From Afifellaceae bacterium (GTDB lineage: Bacteria; Pseudomonadota; Alphaproteobacteria; Rhizobiales; Afifellaceae), in contig JANQRH010000004.1 in assembly GCA_028284625.1 (NCBI GenBank), positions 40,718 to 104,717 on the forward strand: a DNA stretch of 64,000 bases, written 5' to 3'. A program made the position numbers and the translations under genes. The notes beneath the pieces are model-generated. The model saw only the letters and a program-made list of their open reading frames with translations. It had not been told where the DNA came from and did no database searches. Of this stretch, positions 1 to 7,714 are shown piece after piece. Numbering within the stretch: position 1 is the first letter of the stretch; each line of letters starts with the position of its first letter.

Positions 1-1
1 G

Positions 2-1327
2 CGCTATCGCTTCGAGCGCGGCGTTGATCCGGCCTTCGTCGAGCAGGGTGCTGAGATCGGCACGCAGATGATCCTCGACCTTTGCGGCGGCGAAGCCTCC
101 GAGCTTGTGGTCGCCGGCAAGGCGCCCGTCAGAAGCTTGTCTTTGCCGCTCCGCATGGACCGCGTGAAGACGCTCGCCGGCGTCGACATTCCGCCCGACG
201 AGCAGCTGGATATTCTGCGCTCCATCGGCTTCACCGTAGCCGGCACCGACACGGAGATCGTCGCCGAAGCCCCGCCATGGCGTCCCGATATCGACGGCGA
301 AGCCGATCTCGTTGAAGAGATCGTGCGCGTCTATGGCCTCGACAAGGTCGAGCACGTCATGCTGCCGCGGCTGGAGGCAGTGACCGGCCGCCGCATCTCT
401 GTCGCGCAGCGGCGGCGCTTTCAGGCGGCGCGCGCCCTCGCCGCGCGCGGCATGAACGAAGCGGTGACCTGGTCTTTCGTGCCCAAGCGCGATGCGGAGC
501 TCTTTGGCGGCGGCGCGCCGGAACTGGCCCTCGCCAACCCGATCTCCACCGAGATGTCCGACATGCGCCCGTCGCTGCTGCCGACATTGCTGGCGGCCGC
601 CAAGCGCAATTCCGCGCGCGGCTTGTCCGATCTGGCACTGTTTGAAGTCGGGCAGGTCTATGGCGGCGACAGGCCGGAGGATGAGCGCATCCACGCCACC
701 GGGCTGCGGACCGGCAAAAGCGGCGCGCGCCATTGGTCCGATGCACCGCGGTCGCTCGATCTCTTCGACGCCAAGGCCGACGCTTTGGCGGCGCTCGCCG
801 CCGCCGGCGCGCCGATTGCCAGCCTGCAGACCGCCGCGGAAGGGCCGTCCTGGTATCATCCCGGCCGGGTGGGCGCATTCATGCTCGGTCCGAAGAACCG
901 GCTCGCCGTCTTCGGAGAGGTGCACCCGCGCGTGCTTGCGGCCATGGACGTCGCCGGACCGATCGCCGCGTTCGAGATCGACCTCGACGCCGTGCCGCTC
1001 CCCAAGGCGGCGCGCACCGCCCGTTCCGCCCTCGATGCGTCGCAGTTCCAGGGCGTGACGCGCGACTTCGCCTTTGTCGTCGCCGGCGACGTTGCCGCGG
1101 AGCGCATCATCCGCGCTGCCAAAGGTGCCGACAAATCCCTGGTGGAGACCGTTTCGGTGTTCGACGTGTTCACCGGCGAGGCGATCGGCGAGCGTCAGAA
1201 ATCCGTCGCCATCGAAGTGACGCTTCAGCCGCGCGACCGCACGCTCACCGACGAGGAAATCGACAAGACCTCCGCGGCGATCGTCGCGGCCGTCGAAAAA
1301 GCGACCGGCGGTGTCCTGCGCACGTGA
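2..1327 (+). CDS. pheT: Phenylalanine--tRNA ligase beta subunit, C-terminal part (5' end outside window)
   Basis: Beta chain of the alpha2-beta2 synthetase that charges tRNA-Phe in the cytoplasm. The frame is open from the first bases; the real start lies upstream. Visible order: the conserved RFERGVDP block at the very start, then the B5-like and catalytic-core-like region, and a C-terminal ferredoxin-fold anticodon-binding (FDX-ACB) domain over the last roughly 95 residues, marked by FQGVTRDFAFVV and ending with the usual TDEEID helix. About 441 codons are present, roughly the C-terminal 55% of a typical 800-residue protein. pheS is expected just upstream. Nothing suggests damage. Confidence 0.96.
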   Translation, partial: RYRFERGVDPAFVEQGAEIGTQMILDLCGGEASELVVAGKAPVRSLSLPLRMDRVKTLAGVDIPPDEQLDILRSIGFTVAGTDTEIVAEAPPWRPDIDGEADLVEEIVRVYGLDKVEHVMLPRLEAVTGRRISVAQRRRFQAARALAARGMNEAVTWSFVPKRDAELFGGGAPELALANPISTEMSDMRPSLLPTLLAAAKRNSARGLSDLALFEVGQVYGGDRPEDERIHATGLRTGKSGARHWSDAPRSLDLFDAKADALAALAAAGAPIASLQTAAEGPSWYHPGRVGAFMLGPKNRLAVFGEVHPRVLAAMDVAGPIAAFEIDLDAVPLPKAARTARSALDASQFQGVTRDFAFVVAGDVAAERIIRAAKGADKSLVETVSVFDVFTGEAIGERQKSVAIEVTLQPRDRTLTDEEIDKTSAAIVAAVEKATGGVLRT

Positions 1328-1329
1328 CG

Positions 1330-1344
1330 TTAACCTCTTGTTAA
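1330..1344. promoter_or_regulatory. CtrA-box-like site TTAA-N7-TTAA
   Basis: The 15-mer TTAACCTCTTGTTAA fits the alphaproteobacterial cell-cycle regulator CtrA consensus (TTAA, seven bases, TTAA) exactly. It sits directly after the pheT stop and upstream of a 220-bp gap without an annotated gene. Whether it controls anything is unknown; in a GC-rich genome a chance match is uncommon but possible. Confidence 0.4.
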
Positions 1345-1569
1345 CTCATTGATTTTCTTGGAAAACCTGTGGATTGTCACGATCTCGCCACGCGAAAAAT
1401 AAGTGATTTCAAAAGCTTAAACTGGGTTGCCCCTCTGTTCTTCTCGAATTGTGGCTGCTGTTCCTTCGGAACGGAGATAGAACACATGGCGCATCAATGA
1501 CTTAGCAGGTTCCGGCGCGGCTAATGCCCCTAACAGGCACACAGTGCGCCGGCTACGAAAACAGCCACC
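1345..1569 (+). other. Gap between pheT and the Usp gene: possible small transcript
   Basis: Non-coding by family criteria. It follows the CtrA-like box and is AT-richer than its surroundings at first. It then holds a four-codon ORF (ATG GCG CAT CAA TGA, 1486-1500) preceded by GGAACGGAG about ten bases away, and a possible hairpin with arms CCGGCGC (1512-1518) and GCGCCGG (1546-1552). The hairpin has no T-tract. This could be the 3' processing region of pheT mRNA, a small RNA or a leader peptide; I recognise no RNA family. Confidence 0.25.
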
Positions 1570-2064
1570 TCAGGTGATCGCCTCGATCTGATCCTCACTC
1601 AGCGTGCCCGGCACAATGGTGATCGGCACGGGAAAAGTGCCGGACCCACGCCCGGCAATGGCCGAGACAAGCGGCCCCGGCCCCTCGGAGCTCTCCCCGG
1701 CGGCCAGCACCAGGACGGCGACATCCTCGTCCGATTCAATCAGCCGGCGGATCTCTTCTGCCGTCTTGCCCTCGCGGATCACCATCTCCGTGTCGAGATT
1801 GGCGACGTCGCGGGCTTGTGCAGCGAACTTCGACAGCGAGGCCTGCGCCTGCTCGCGGGCTTCCTCGCGCATGATGTCCTCAACGCCGGCAAAGCCCTGC
1901 GGCCCCTCCGGCTCGATGACGAAGAGAAGCACGACGCCTCCGCCGGTATGCTGGGCCCGCCGCGCCGCAAAGGAGAGCGCGACCATGCATTCCGGCGTGT
2001 CGTCGATGACGACGAGGAACTTCCGCTTGTGGCCCTCTTCGTGGGCGCGTCTTGGCAGCATCAT
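1570..2064 (-). CDS. Universal stress protein (UspA family)
   Basis: Small cytoplasmic stress-response protein of the Usp fold, 164 residues. After a basic N-terminal tail, the core opens with KFLVVIDDTPECMVAL, the usual first strand and helix, then HTGGGVVLLFVIEP. The C-terminal part (LVLAAGESSEG to PVPITIVPG) corresponds to the region that carries the nucleotide loop, but the classic G-2x-G-9x-G(S/T) spacing is degenerate, so ATP binding is uncertain. The start is one of two adjacent ATGs with no strong ribosome-binding site. It converges on pheT. Confidence 0.85.
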   Translation of the reverse strand: MMLPRRAHEEGHKRKFLVVIDDTPECMVALSFAARRAQHTGGGVVLLFVIEPEGPQGFAGVEDIMREEAREQAQASLSKFAAQARDVANLDTEMVIREGKTAEEIRRLIESDEDVAVLVLAAGESSEGPGPLVSAIAGRGSGTFPVPITIVPGTLSEDQIEAIT

Positions 2065-2154
2065 GAGGGGACACTGCCATCGCGGCTTGGCCGCGACAAG
2101 CGCTTGACATGGAGTGCGAGAAACCTAGCCGGGGAGCTGCCCCGGAATGGCGGA

Positions 2155-2451
2155 TTAGGCCGCGCGGCGATACGTGTCGGCTGCGACCGCGCCGCTCTCA
2201 ACCAGTTCGTCGTGCACGCCTTGGCGGGCGCCGTGCTGGTAGACATCGCCCAGATCGGTCGGCAGGCCGGCTTTGCGGAGCCGCTCCACGGCCGCGTCGA
2301 TCTGCTGAAGTACAAGCCACGCCATATGCGTCTTCAGCCCGCGATCGCCCGCGTTGCGGCTGCTCGCCAGCACCAGCGCAGCGGCCAGCTCCTGGCCGTA
2401 TTCCCGGCCCATCCGGGCCATCTCTTCTGCAACTCTTGCTCTGTCGGACAT
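2155..2451 (-). CDS. Conserved-looking hypothetical protein, 98 aa
   Basis: I do not recognise the family. The protein is helical and charged (MSDRARVAEEMARMGREYGQ at the start), has no membrane segment or signal peptide, and ends in AADTYRRAA. A ribosome-binding site GAGGG lies four bases before the ATG, and composition looks like real coding sequence rather than a shadow, since no other gene covers this DNA. It lies head-to-head with mtnA and may be co-transcribed with the stress-protein gene downstream. Function unknown. Confidence 0.55.
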   Translation of the reverse strand: MSDRARVAEEMARMGREYGQELAAALVLASSRNAGDRGLKTHMAWLVLQQIDAAVERLRKAGLPTDLGDVYQHGARQGVHDELVESGAVAADTYRRAA

Positions 2452-2681
2452 GTCGCCCTCAACGCCTCGCCCGCGCCTTTGGCGGGCTCCCTTTCCGCTC
2501 GCATATAGGAGCGCGGCGTTTCGGGAGCATTGCGTTGATCGCGAAAATTGTTTCGTCCGCCCTTGCGCCTCGACCGGCGGTAAACAAAGCCTTGCTGAAC
2601 TACACCGGGGCCCATGTCTCCGGCTCGACAGCGACGACGGAATTCTGTTGGGTGGCGGCCTCAGACAAGGATTTGGAAACC

Positions 2682-3782
2682 ATGCGCGTCGACGGAACCG
2701 ACTACCGGACGATCTGGCTGAACGAAGACGGCGAAAGCGTCGATGTCATCGACCAGACGCTGCTGCCGCATGGCTTCGAGGTCCTCACGCTGAAGACGGC
2801 TGAGGAAACGGCCGACGCCATCACGCGCATGGTTGTTCGCGGCGCGCCCCTTATCGGCGCGACGGCCGCCTACGGAATGGCGCTGGCGATGCGTCAGGAT
2901 TCAAGCGACGACGGGCTGAAGCGCGCCGTCGCGCTGCTGATCGCCAGCCGGCCCACCGCCGTGAACCTCCGCTGGGCGCTGGAGCGGATGGAAAAACTCC
3001 TCCAAGAGCGTTCGCCGAGCGAGCGCGCCGCCGTTGCGTATGACGAAGCAGCGCGGATTGCCGATGAGGACGTGGCGGTCTGCGCCGCGATCGGCGACAG
3101 CGGCAAGCCGCTCTTTGACGATTTGCGTGGCACGCGCGGCTCAGATTCGCCGATCAACGTGCTGACCCATTGCAATGCCGGCTGGCTCGCCGCCGTGGAT
3201 TGGGGGACGGCGCTCGCACCGATCTTCAAGGCGCACCGCGCCGGCATCCCCGTCCATGTGTGGGTGGACGAGACACGGCCACGCAACCAGGGCGCCAGCC
3301 TCACCGCCTGGGAGCTCAACAAGGAGGGCGTGCCGCATACCGTGATTGCCGACAACACCGGCGGCCATCTGATGCAGCACGGCGAGGTCGACCTCGTCAT
3401 CACTGGGACGGATCGCACGGCGCGCTCCGGCGACGTCGCCAACAAGATCGGCACCTATCTGAAGGCGCTTGCCGCCTGCGACAACGATGTGCCGTTCTAT
3501 GTGGCGCTGCCTTCCTCCACCATCGACTGGCGCGTGCGCGACGGCGTGCGCGACATCCCTATCGAAAGGCGCGGCGACGACGAGGTGACGCATTTGACCG
3601 GCGCCACGGCCGATGGCGGCATCGCCACGATCCGCGTCACGCCGGAGGGAAGCCCGGCGGCGAACTATGCGTTTGACGTGACGCCGGCGCGGCTCGTCAC
3701 CGGCCTCATCACCGAGCGCGGCATATGCGAGGCCTCAGAAGCGGGGCTGACAAAGCTTTTTCCGGAGGCTGAGGCCGCCTGA
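2682..3782 (+). CDS. mtnA: S-methyl-5-thioribose-1-phosphate isomerase
   Basis: Isomerises 5-methylthioribose-1-phosphate to the ribulose form in the methionine salvage pathway. 366 residues, the normal length. The family's catalytic residues are present: Cys164 in LTHCNAGWLA and Asp244 in TGTDRTARSGDVANKIGTYL (the usual Asn after Ala is Ser here). RGAPLIGATAAYG near residue 53 is also characteristic. The frame stays open far upstream, but homologues begin at the equivalent of MRVDGTDYRTIWL, and GGAAA precedes this ATG. No other methionine-salvage gene is adjacent. Confidence 0.95.
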   Translation: MRVDGTDYRTIWLNEDGESVDVIDQTLLPHGFEVLTLKTAEETADAITRMVVRGAPLIGATAAYGMALAMRQDSSDDGLKRAVALLIASRPTAVNLRWALERMEKLLQERSPSERAAVAYDEAARIADEDVAVCAAIGDSGKPLFDDLRGTRGSDSPINVLTHCNAGWLAAVDWGTALAPIFKAHRAGIPVHVWVDETRPRNQGASLTAWELNKEGVPHTVIADNTGGHLMQHGEVDLVITGTDRTARSGDVANKIGTYLKALAACDNDVPFYVALPSSTIDWRVRDGVRDIPIERRGDDEVTHLTGATADGGIATIRVTPEGSPAANYAFDVTPARLVTGLITERGICEASEAGLTKLFPEAEAA

Positions 3783-3796
3783 GGCGCCGACGGCGC

Positions 3797-5119
3797 TTAT
3801 CCTGAAACCTCAGAATCGGAGACCGAAGCCGCCGCCTCCGGCGCGGTCCCCACCATCACCCGGTCGACCCGGCGACCGTCCATATCGACGATCTCAAAAC
3901 GCAGGCCGTCCCACTGAAAATGCTCGCCCGTCTGCGGGATGTGACCGAGATGATCGAGCACGAACCCGGCGAGTGTCTCAAAGTCTCCGTCGCCGCGCAT
4001 GTCCTTGCGCTCCAGGATTCGCTCCGCCTCGTGGATGCCGATCATCCCGTCCATCAGCCATGAGCCGTCCTCGCGCTGCACGGCCGATTCTTCCTCCAGA
4101 TCCATCGCGTCTTCCGGCAGCTCGCCGGCGATGGCGGTGAGAATGTCGGTCGGCGTGACGATGCCTTCCAGCACGCCATATTCGTCGACCACCACGGCCA
4201 TGTGGACCGGGTTCTCGCGGAACATTTCCAGCATGCGCAGGACCGGAGTCGCTTCGTGCACGACGAGCGGCTGGCGGAGCGATTCGGTGACATCGAAGCG
4301 CCCGGTATGCGCCATCTGGTCGAGCAGATGCTTGGTGTGGACAATCCCCGCAATCTCGTCGAGCCCCTTGCGGCCGGCCGGATAGCGCGAATGCCCACTC
4401 TCCGCGATCTCTTCCTGGATGGTCTCCGGCGGGTCATCGAGATCGATCCAATCGACCTCGACACGCGGCGTCATCACACTGGTGACTGAGCGGTCGGCGA
4501 GCCTCAGCACGCCCTCAATCATATCGCGCTCCGCTGCGTGGAAGACGCCGGTGCGCGCGCCCTCCGCAATCATGCGCCGCACCTCATCTTCCGTCACCGC
4601 GCTTTCGCGCTTCTCTGGAATACGCAACAGCCGGGCCAGGCCTTCCGTGGAAACGCCGAGCACCCACACGATCGGCGCACCGGCAACGGAAAGCCGTGAC
4701 ATGAAGGGGGCCACCAGCGCGGCTACCCGCTCCGGCCGGCTGAAGGCGATCCGCTTGGGCACCAGTTCGCCGACCACCAGCGACAGATAGGTGATGCCCA
4801 CCACGACAACCGCCAGCGCCACGGGATAGGCGGACGTGCCAAGCGTGCCTTCCAGCACCTGGCTGAGCGGCCCCGCCAGCGTCGCCCCGGAGAACGCCCC
4901 GGCGAAGACGCCGACCAGCGTGATCCCAACCTGCACGGTGGACAGAAAGCGCGTCGGCTCTTCCAGGAGCAGCAAAGCCGCCTTGGCGCCGCGCACATGC
5001 TCTTCCGCCATGTGCTCAAGCCGCGCGCGACGCGACGACATGACGGCCAGCTCCGACATGGCGAAGAAGCCGTTCAGCAGCACCAACAAGGCAATGACGA
5101 GGAGTTCCCAGCCCGGCAT
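3797..5119 (-). CDS. CNNM/CorC-type membrane protein with CBS pair (hemolysin/TlyC family)
   Basis: Inner-membrane protein of the DUF21-CBS-CorC_HlyC family, linked in other organisms to magnesium/cobalt homeostasis; many members are called hemolysins without proof. 440 residues: an N-terminal DUF21 domain with about four hydrophobic segments (residues 1-190), a pair of CBS domains (about 205-330, including SRYPAGRKGLDEIAGIVHTK and VDEYGVLEGIVTPTDIL), and a C-terminal CorC_HlyC domain (GDFETLAGFVLDHLGHIP). It converges on mtnA with a 14-bp gap. Confidence 0.93.
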   Translation of the reverse strand: MPGWELLVIALLVLLNGFFAMSELAVMSSRRARLEHMAEEHVRGAKAALLLLEEPTRFLSTVQVGITLVGVFAGAFSGATLAGPLSQVLEGTLGTSAYPVALAVVVVGITYLSLVVGELVPKRIAFSRPERVAALVAPFMSRLSVAGAPIVWVLGVSTEGLARLLRIPEKRESAVTEDEVRRMIAEGARTGVFHAAERDMIEGVLRLADRSVTSVMTPRVEVDWIDLDDPPETIQEEIAESGHSRYPAGRKGLDEIAGIVHTKHLLDQMAHTGRFDVTESLRQPLVVHEATPVLRMLEMFRENPVHMAVVVDEYGVLEGIVTPTDILTAIAGELPEDAMDLEEESAVQREDGSWLMDGMIGIHEAERILERKDMRGDGDFETLAGFVLDHLGHIPQTGEHFQWDGLRFEIVDMDGRRVDRVMVGTAPEAAASVSDSEVSG

Positions 5120-5352
5120 CGGATCAGGCGGTATCCTCCCTGGGCCAGACCGGGCGCCCGGAGCGCGCCATTTGGAGGATCATCGGCACTTCAGACCGCA
5201 CAAACATGCTACTGGGACGAGCTTAACCGCGATTCGCCGAAGGGGCGAGGCCGTCCTGTCGTTTTTCCCAAATGGCCGGATTGGAAGCGGGAAAGCGGGC
5301 AAAAAGGCAGGAGGCGCCGAGCCGGCGCCCCCCAACCGAGGTTCAGATGAAC

Positions 5353-6888
5353 TCACCGCGAGATGCGGATGTTCGTCAGATCGGTGCCGATCTCGCCGAA
5401 CACGGCCGTTAGCGTCGACGCGTCCGGCACCTCGTAATAGAGCGGCTCGCCTTCGTCATTCACCGACGCGCAATCCTCAAAGATCTGCTGTGTCGCCGGA
5501 TCGTTCTCCTCAAGAAGGATCATGTAGAGGCGAATGCCGCGCGCCTTCACCTGCTCGCAGATGTCGGTCACCTTTTCGTTCAGCCGTTGGACACCGGCCC
5601 ATTCGTTGGAGGCAAGACGGCCGCCGAAGCGATGACCGTAACTGGTGTAGGTCTCCGGGAAGGTGTTCTTGCCGTCGGAAAGCAGCACCAACACCTTCTG
5701 CGTGTTCGTCTCGTCATAGGCGACGCCCTGATTGAACGGCTGCTCAGGCGACAACACGCGCCAGCCCCAGACAAGACCCTGCGGGATATGCGTGTAGCCG
5801 CCGGGCTCCATGGCGCCGATCGCGCTACGCATGCGGGCCTGGTCGTTGGTGAGCTCCACGATGGGACCACGGCAGCTTTCATTCGGGCCGATATTCTCAT
5901 CGAACGATGCGCGAATGATCGGCGAAAAATACTTGTCGACGTTCTTCAGCCGCTCCATCGGCGTACCGCGGCCTCCGGTCTGATCGTTCAGATAGGAGTT
6001 TGCGCTGGCAAAGCGCGGCCAGCTGCGCCGGTCGGAGCCGTCCGGCGACAGGTAGGGCGTCCAGCGCGTCACGGGATCGCTCCCCGGCGCCGTGTCGTCG
6101 ATGTCGTAGCCGCCCTCACGTGCTTCCACGCAGCCCTTCCAGGAGATCGGCAGACCATCGGTTCCAACGCTTCCGTCGCCGAGCGACTCGAAGATGTCGA
6201 TCCGGCTCACGGCTCGATCATAGGCGTCGAAGCGATGCACACCGAGACCAAGACCTTCCGGGTCGAGCCAGTTCGGATCGAAAGCCGCGCCGCGAATGTT
6301 GACCGTCGTGGTGAACGGCACCAGCGCCATCTTGACCCGCTCGGCAGCGCCATCCTCCTCGTAGAGGATATCGACGAGATGGTTGGAGGCGTCGCGCAGC
6401 GCGCCGATCTTGTTCCGCCGCGCCATGGAGCCGGTATTGTCCAGAGCCAACGCGACTTCGTAATTGCCGCCCGAGGTCATCACCTCCGTCGACAGGTTGA
6501 TCGGCATCTGCTGGATACCGATCACCGGCATAAAGGCGGTGTCCATGACGGCGTTCGACACGATGCGAAAGCCGCCGTCGATTTCCACCGTATTGAAGCG
6601 GCCGACATTGAGCATCGGATCGCCCCCGCCCGGCAGAAGGGCGGCGATGTATTCATTGACGAATGCGTCGGCATCCGCGTCGTCCTCCGCGCCACGCCGC
6701 GCCAAGGCGATGGCGGCGGAATCCATGGCGTTCATGAGATCGACTTTGTGGCGCTGATGGCGCGTGAGATCGACCGCACCGCCCAGCAAACCAAGCAGGG
6801 GAATGGCGGTAACAGCAAAGAAGATGGCGACGTTGCCGCGCTGATTTTCGGCAAAGCGGCGTCGCGCCCTGGCGAGCACTTTCCACAT
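5353..6888 (-). CDS. TadG-like pilus-assembly protein with von Willebrand A domain
   Basis: Membrane-anchored, periplasm-facing protein of the TadE/TadG class associated with Flp/Tad pili. 511 residues from the chosen start. The TadE/G N-terminal module RRFAENQRGNVAIFFAV leads into one transmembrane helix (about 19-41). A vWA domain begins near residue 145, with the metal-site motif D150-x-T152-x-S154 (ALDNTGSMA). The ATG at 6888 is preceded by GGAGG five bases away; an in-frame TTG twelve bases upstream sits on that site and is unlikely to be the start. No other tad genes lie nearby, so it is an isolated locus. Confidence 0.88.
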   Translation of the reverse strand: MWKVLARARRRFAENQRGNVAIFFAVTAIPLLGLLGGAVDLTRHQRHKVDLMNAMDSAAIALARRGAEDDADADAFVNEYIAALLPGGGDPMLNVGRFNTVEIDGGFRIVSNAVMDTAFMPVIGIQQMPINLSTEVMTSGGNYEVALALDNTGSMARRNKIGALRDASNHLVDILYEEDGAAERVKMALVPFTTTVNIRGAAFDPNWLDPEGLGLGVHRFDAYDRAVSRIDIFESLGDGSVGTDGLPISWKGCVEAREGGYDIDDTAPGSDPVTRWTPYLSPDGSDRRSWPRFASANSYLNDQTGGRGTPMERLKNVDKYFSPIIRASFDENIGPNESCRGPIVELTNDQARMRSAIGAMEPGGYTHIPQGLVWGWRVLSPEQPFNQGVAYDETNTQKVLVLLSDGKNTFPETYTSYGHRFGGRLASNEWAGVQRLNEKVTDICEQVKARGIRLYMILLEENDPATQQIFEDCASVNDEGEPLYYEVPDASTLTAVFGEIGTDLTNIRISR

Positions 6889-6938
6889 GACGGCCTCCAA
6901 AAATGCGTCTCTTGCTGGCGGCTTCCGCGCGGCCGCCT

Positions 6939-6983
6939 TTAACGTCTCGTTGACATAGCTTAACGGGCGTTAAGGTGTGTTAA
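6939..6983 (-). promoter_or_regulatory. TTAA cluster upstream of the TadG-like gene (CtrA-like half-sites)
   Basis: About 50-95 bp upstream of the TadG start is a one-mismatch CtrA-like element TTAACGTCTCGTTGA (6939-6953), followed by three TTAA tetramers at 6960, 6970 and 6980, spaced exactly ten bases apart. The canonical CtrA spacing is eleven, so the latter do not fit strictly. Pilus genes are under CtrA control in Caulobacter, which makes this plausible as a regulatory site. Confidence 0.35.
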
Positions 6984-7143
6984 TTTGAGCCGCTTTTTGG
7001 AGCTATTTTGCTGTTAATTCTAAGGATTTACGGTAAACGCGCGCGCCGGTTCAAAGGCGCCCGCGCGCTGACGCGCAAGCGCCTCCGATAGGCCGGACGG
7101 ACGGTTGGTGAACCGCCAGCGCCGGCCAGGACCAATCGCTTAG

Positions 7144-7569
7144 CTAAGAGCCGCGCGTCGACAAGAGGTCGCGAATCTCGCGCAAAAGCACGACGTCCTC
7201 CGGCGGCGCGGACGGCTCCGCCGGCGCCTCTTCCTTCTCGCGCATCATCCGATTGATGGTCTTGACGACGAGGAAGACGGCGAAGGCGATAATGGCGAAC
7301 TTGATCAGGGCATTGATGAAGAGCCCCAAGTTCCAAGTCACCGCCCCGGCTTCTTTGGCCTGCTCGATGGTATTGAACTCGCCGCTGCCGCTGAGCACCA
7401 CGAACAGCTGAGAAAAGTCGGCTCCGCCAAGGGCCAATCCGATGGGCGGCATGATGACGTCGTCCACGAGTGACGACACGATCGCGCCGAACGCAGCGCC
7501 GATAATGATGCCGACCGCCATGTCGAGCATGTTCCCCTTAAGGGCGAACTCTTTGAATTCTTTCAGCAT
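7144..7569 (-). CDS. mscL: Large-conductance mechanosensitive channel
   Basis: Pentameric inner-membrane channel that opens at high membrane tension and releases solutes on osmotic downshock. 141 residues, typical. The N-terminus [20 protein letters not shown] and first pore helix ([22 protein letters not shown]) are diagnostic; the second helix spans about 78-103, and the C-terminal charged bundle ends in [14 protein letters not shown]. The frame extends upstream, but this ATG has the family start and AGAGGAAAC in front of it. Confidence 0.97.
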   Translation of the reverse strand: MLKEFKEFALKGNMLDMAVGIIIGAAFGAIVSSLVDDVIMPPIGLALGGADFSQLFVVLSGSGEFNTIEQAKEAGAVTWNLGLFINALIKFAIIAFAVFLVVKTINRMMREKEEAPAEPSAPPEDVVLLREIRDLLSTRGS

Positions 7570-7714
7570 TTCGTCGTTTCCTCTTCGCCGGGCCGATTGA
7601 TTCTGCCATTGCCGATGCTGCAATCCGCACGCATCGGCCGCAAGCGCCGCCGCAACACAACTGTGAAATCGCGTCAAGCGAGGCTAAGCTCCCGCCGCTG
7701 GGAGGAATGCTGGT

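Noticed and set aside
2452..2681. Possible SAM riboswitch before mtnA
   Set aside because: The leader was compared by eye with the SAM-II core elements; the conserved GCTAAA and pairing pattern are absent.
5587..6942. 451-codon + strand ORF
   Set aside because: Lies wholly opposite the TadG-like gene; its translation has no domain and reflects the GC-rich codon pattern of that gene.
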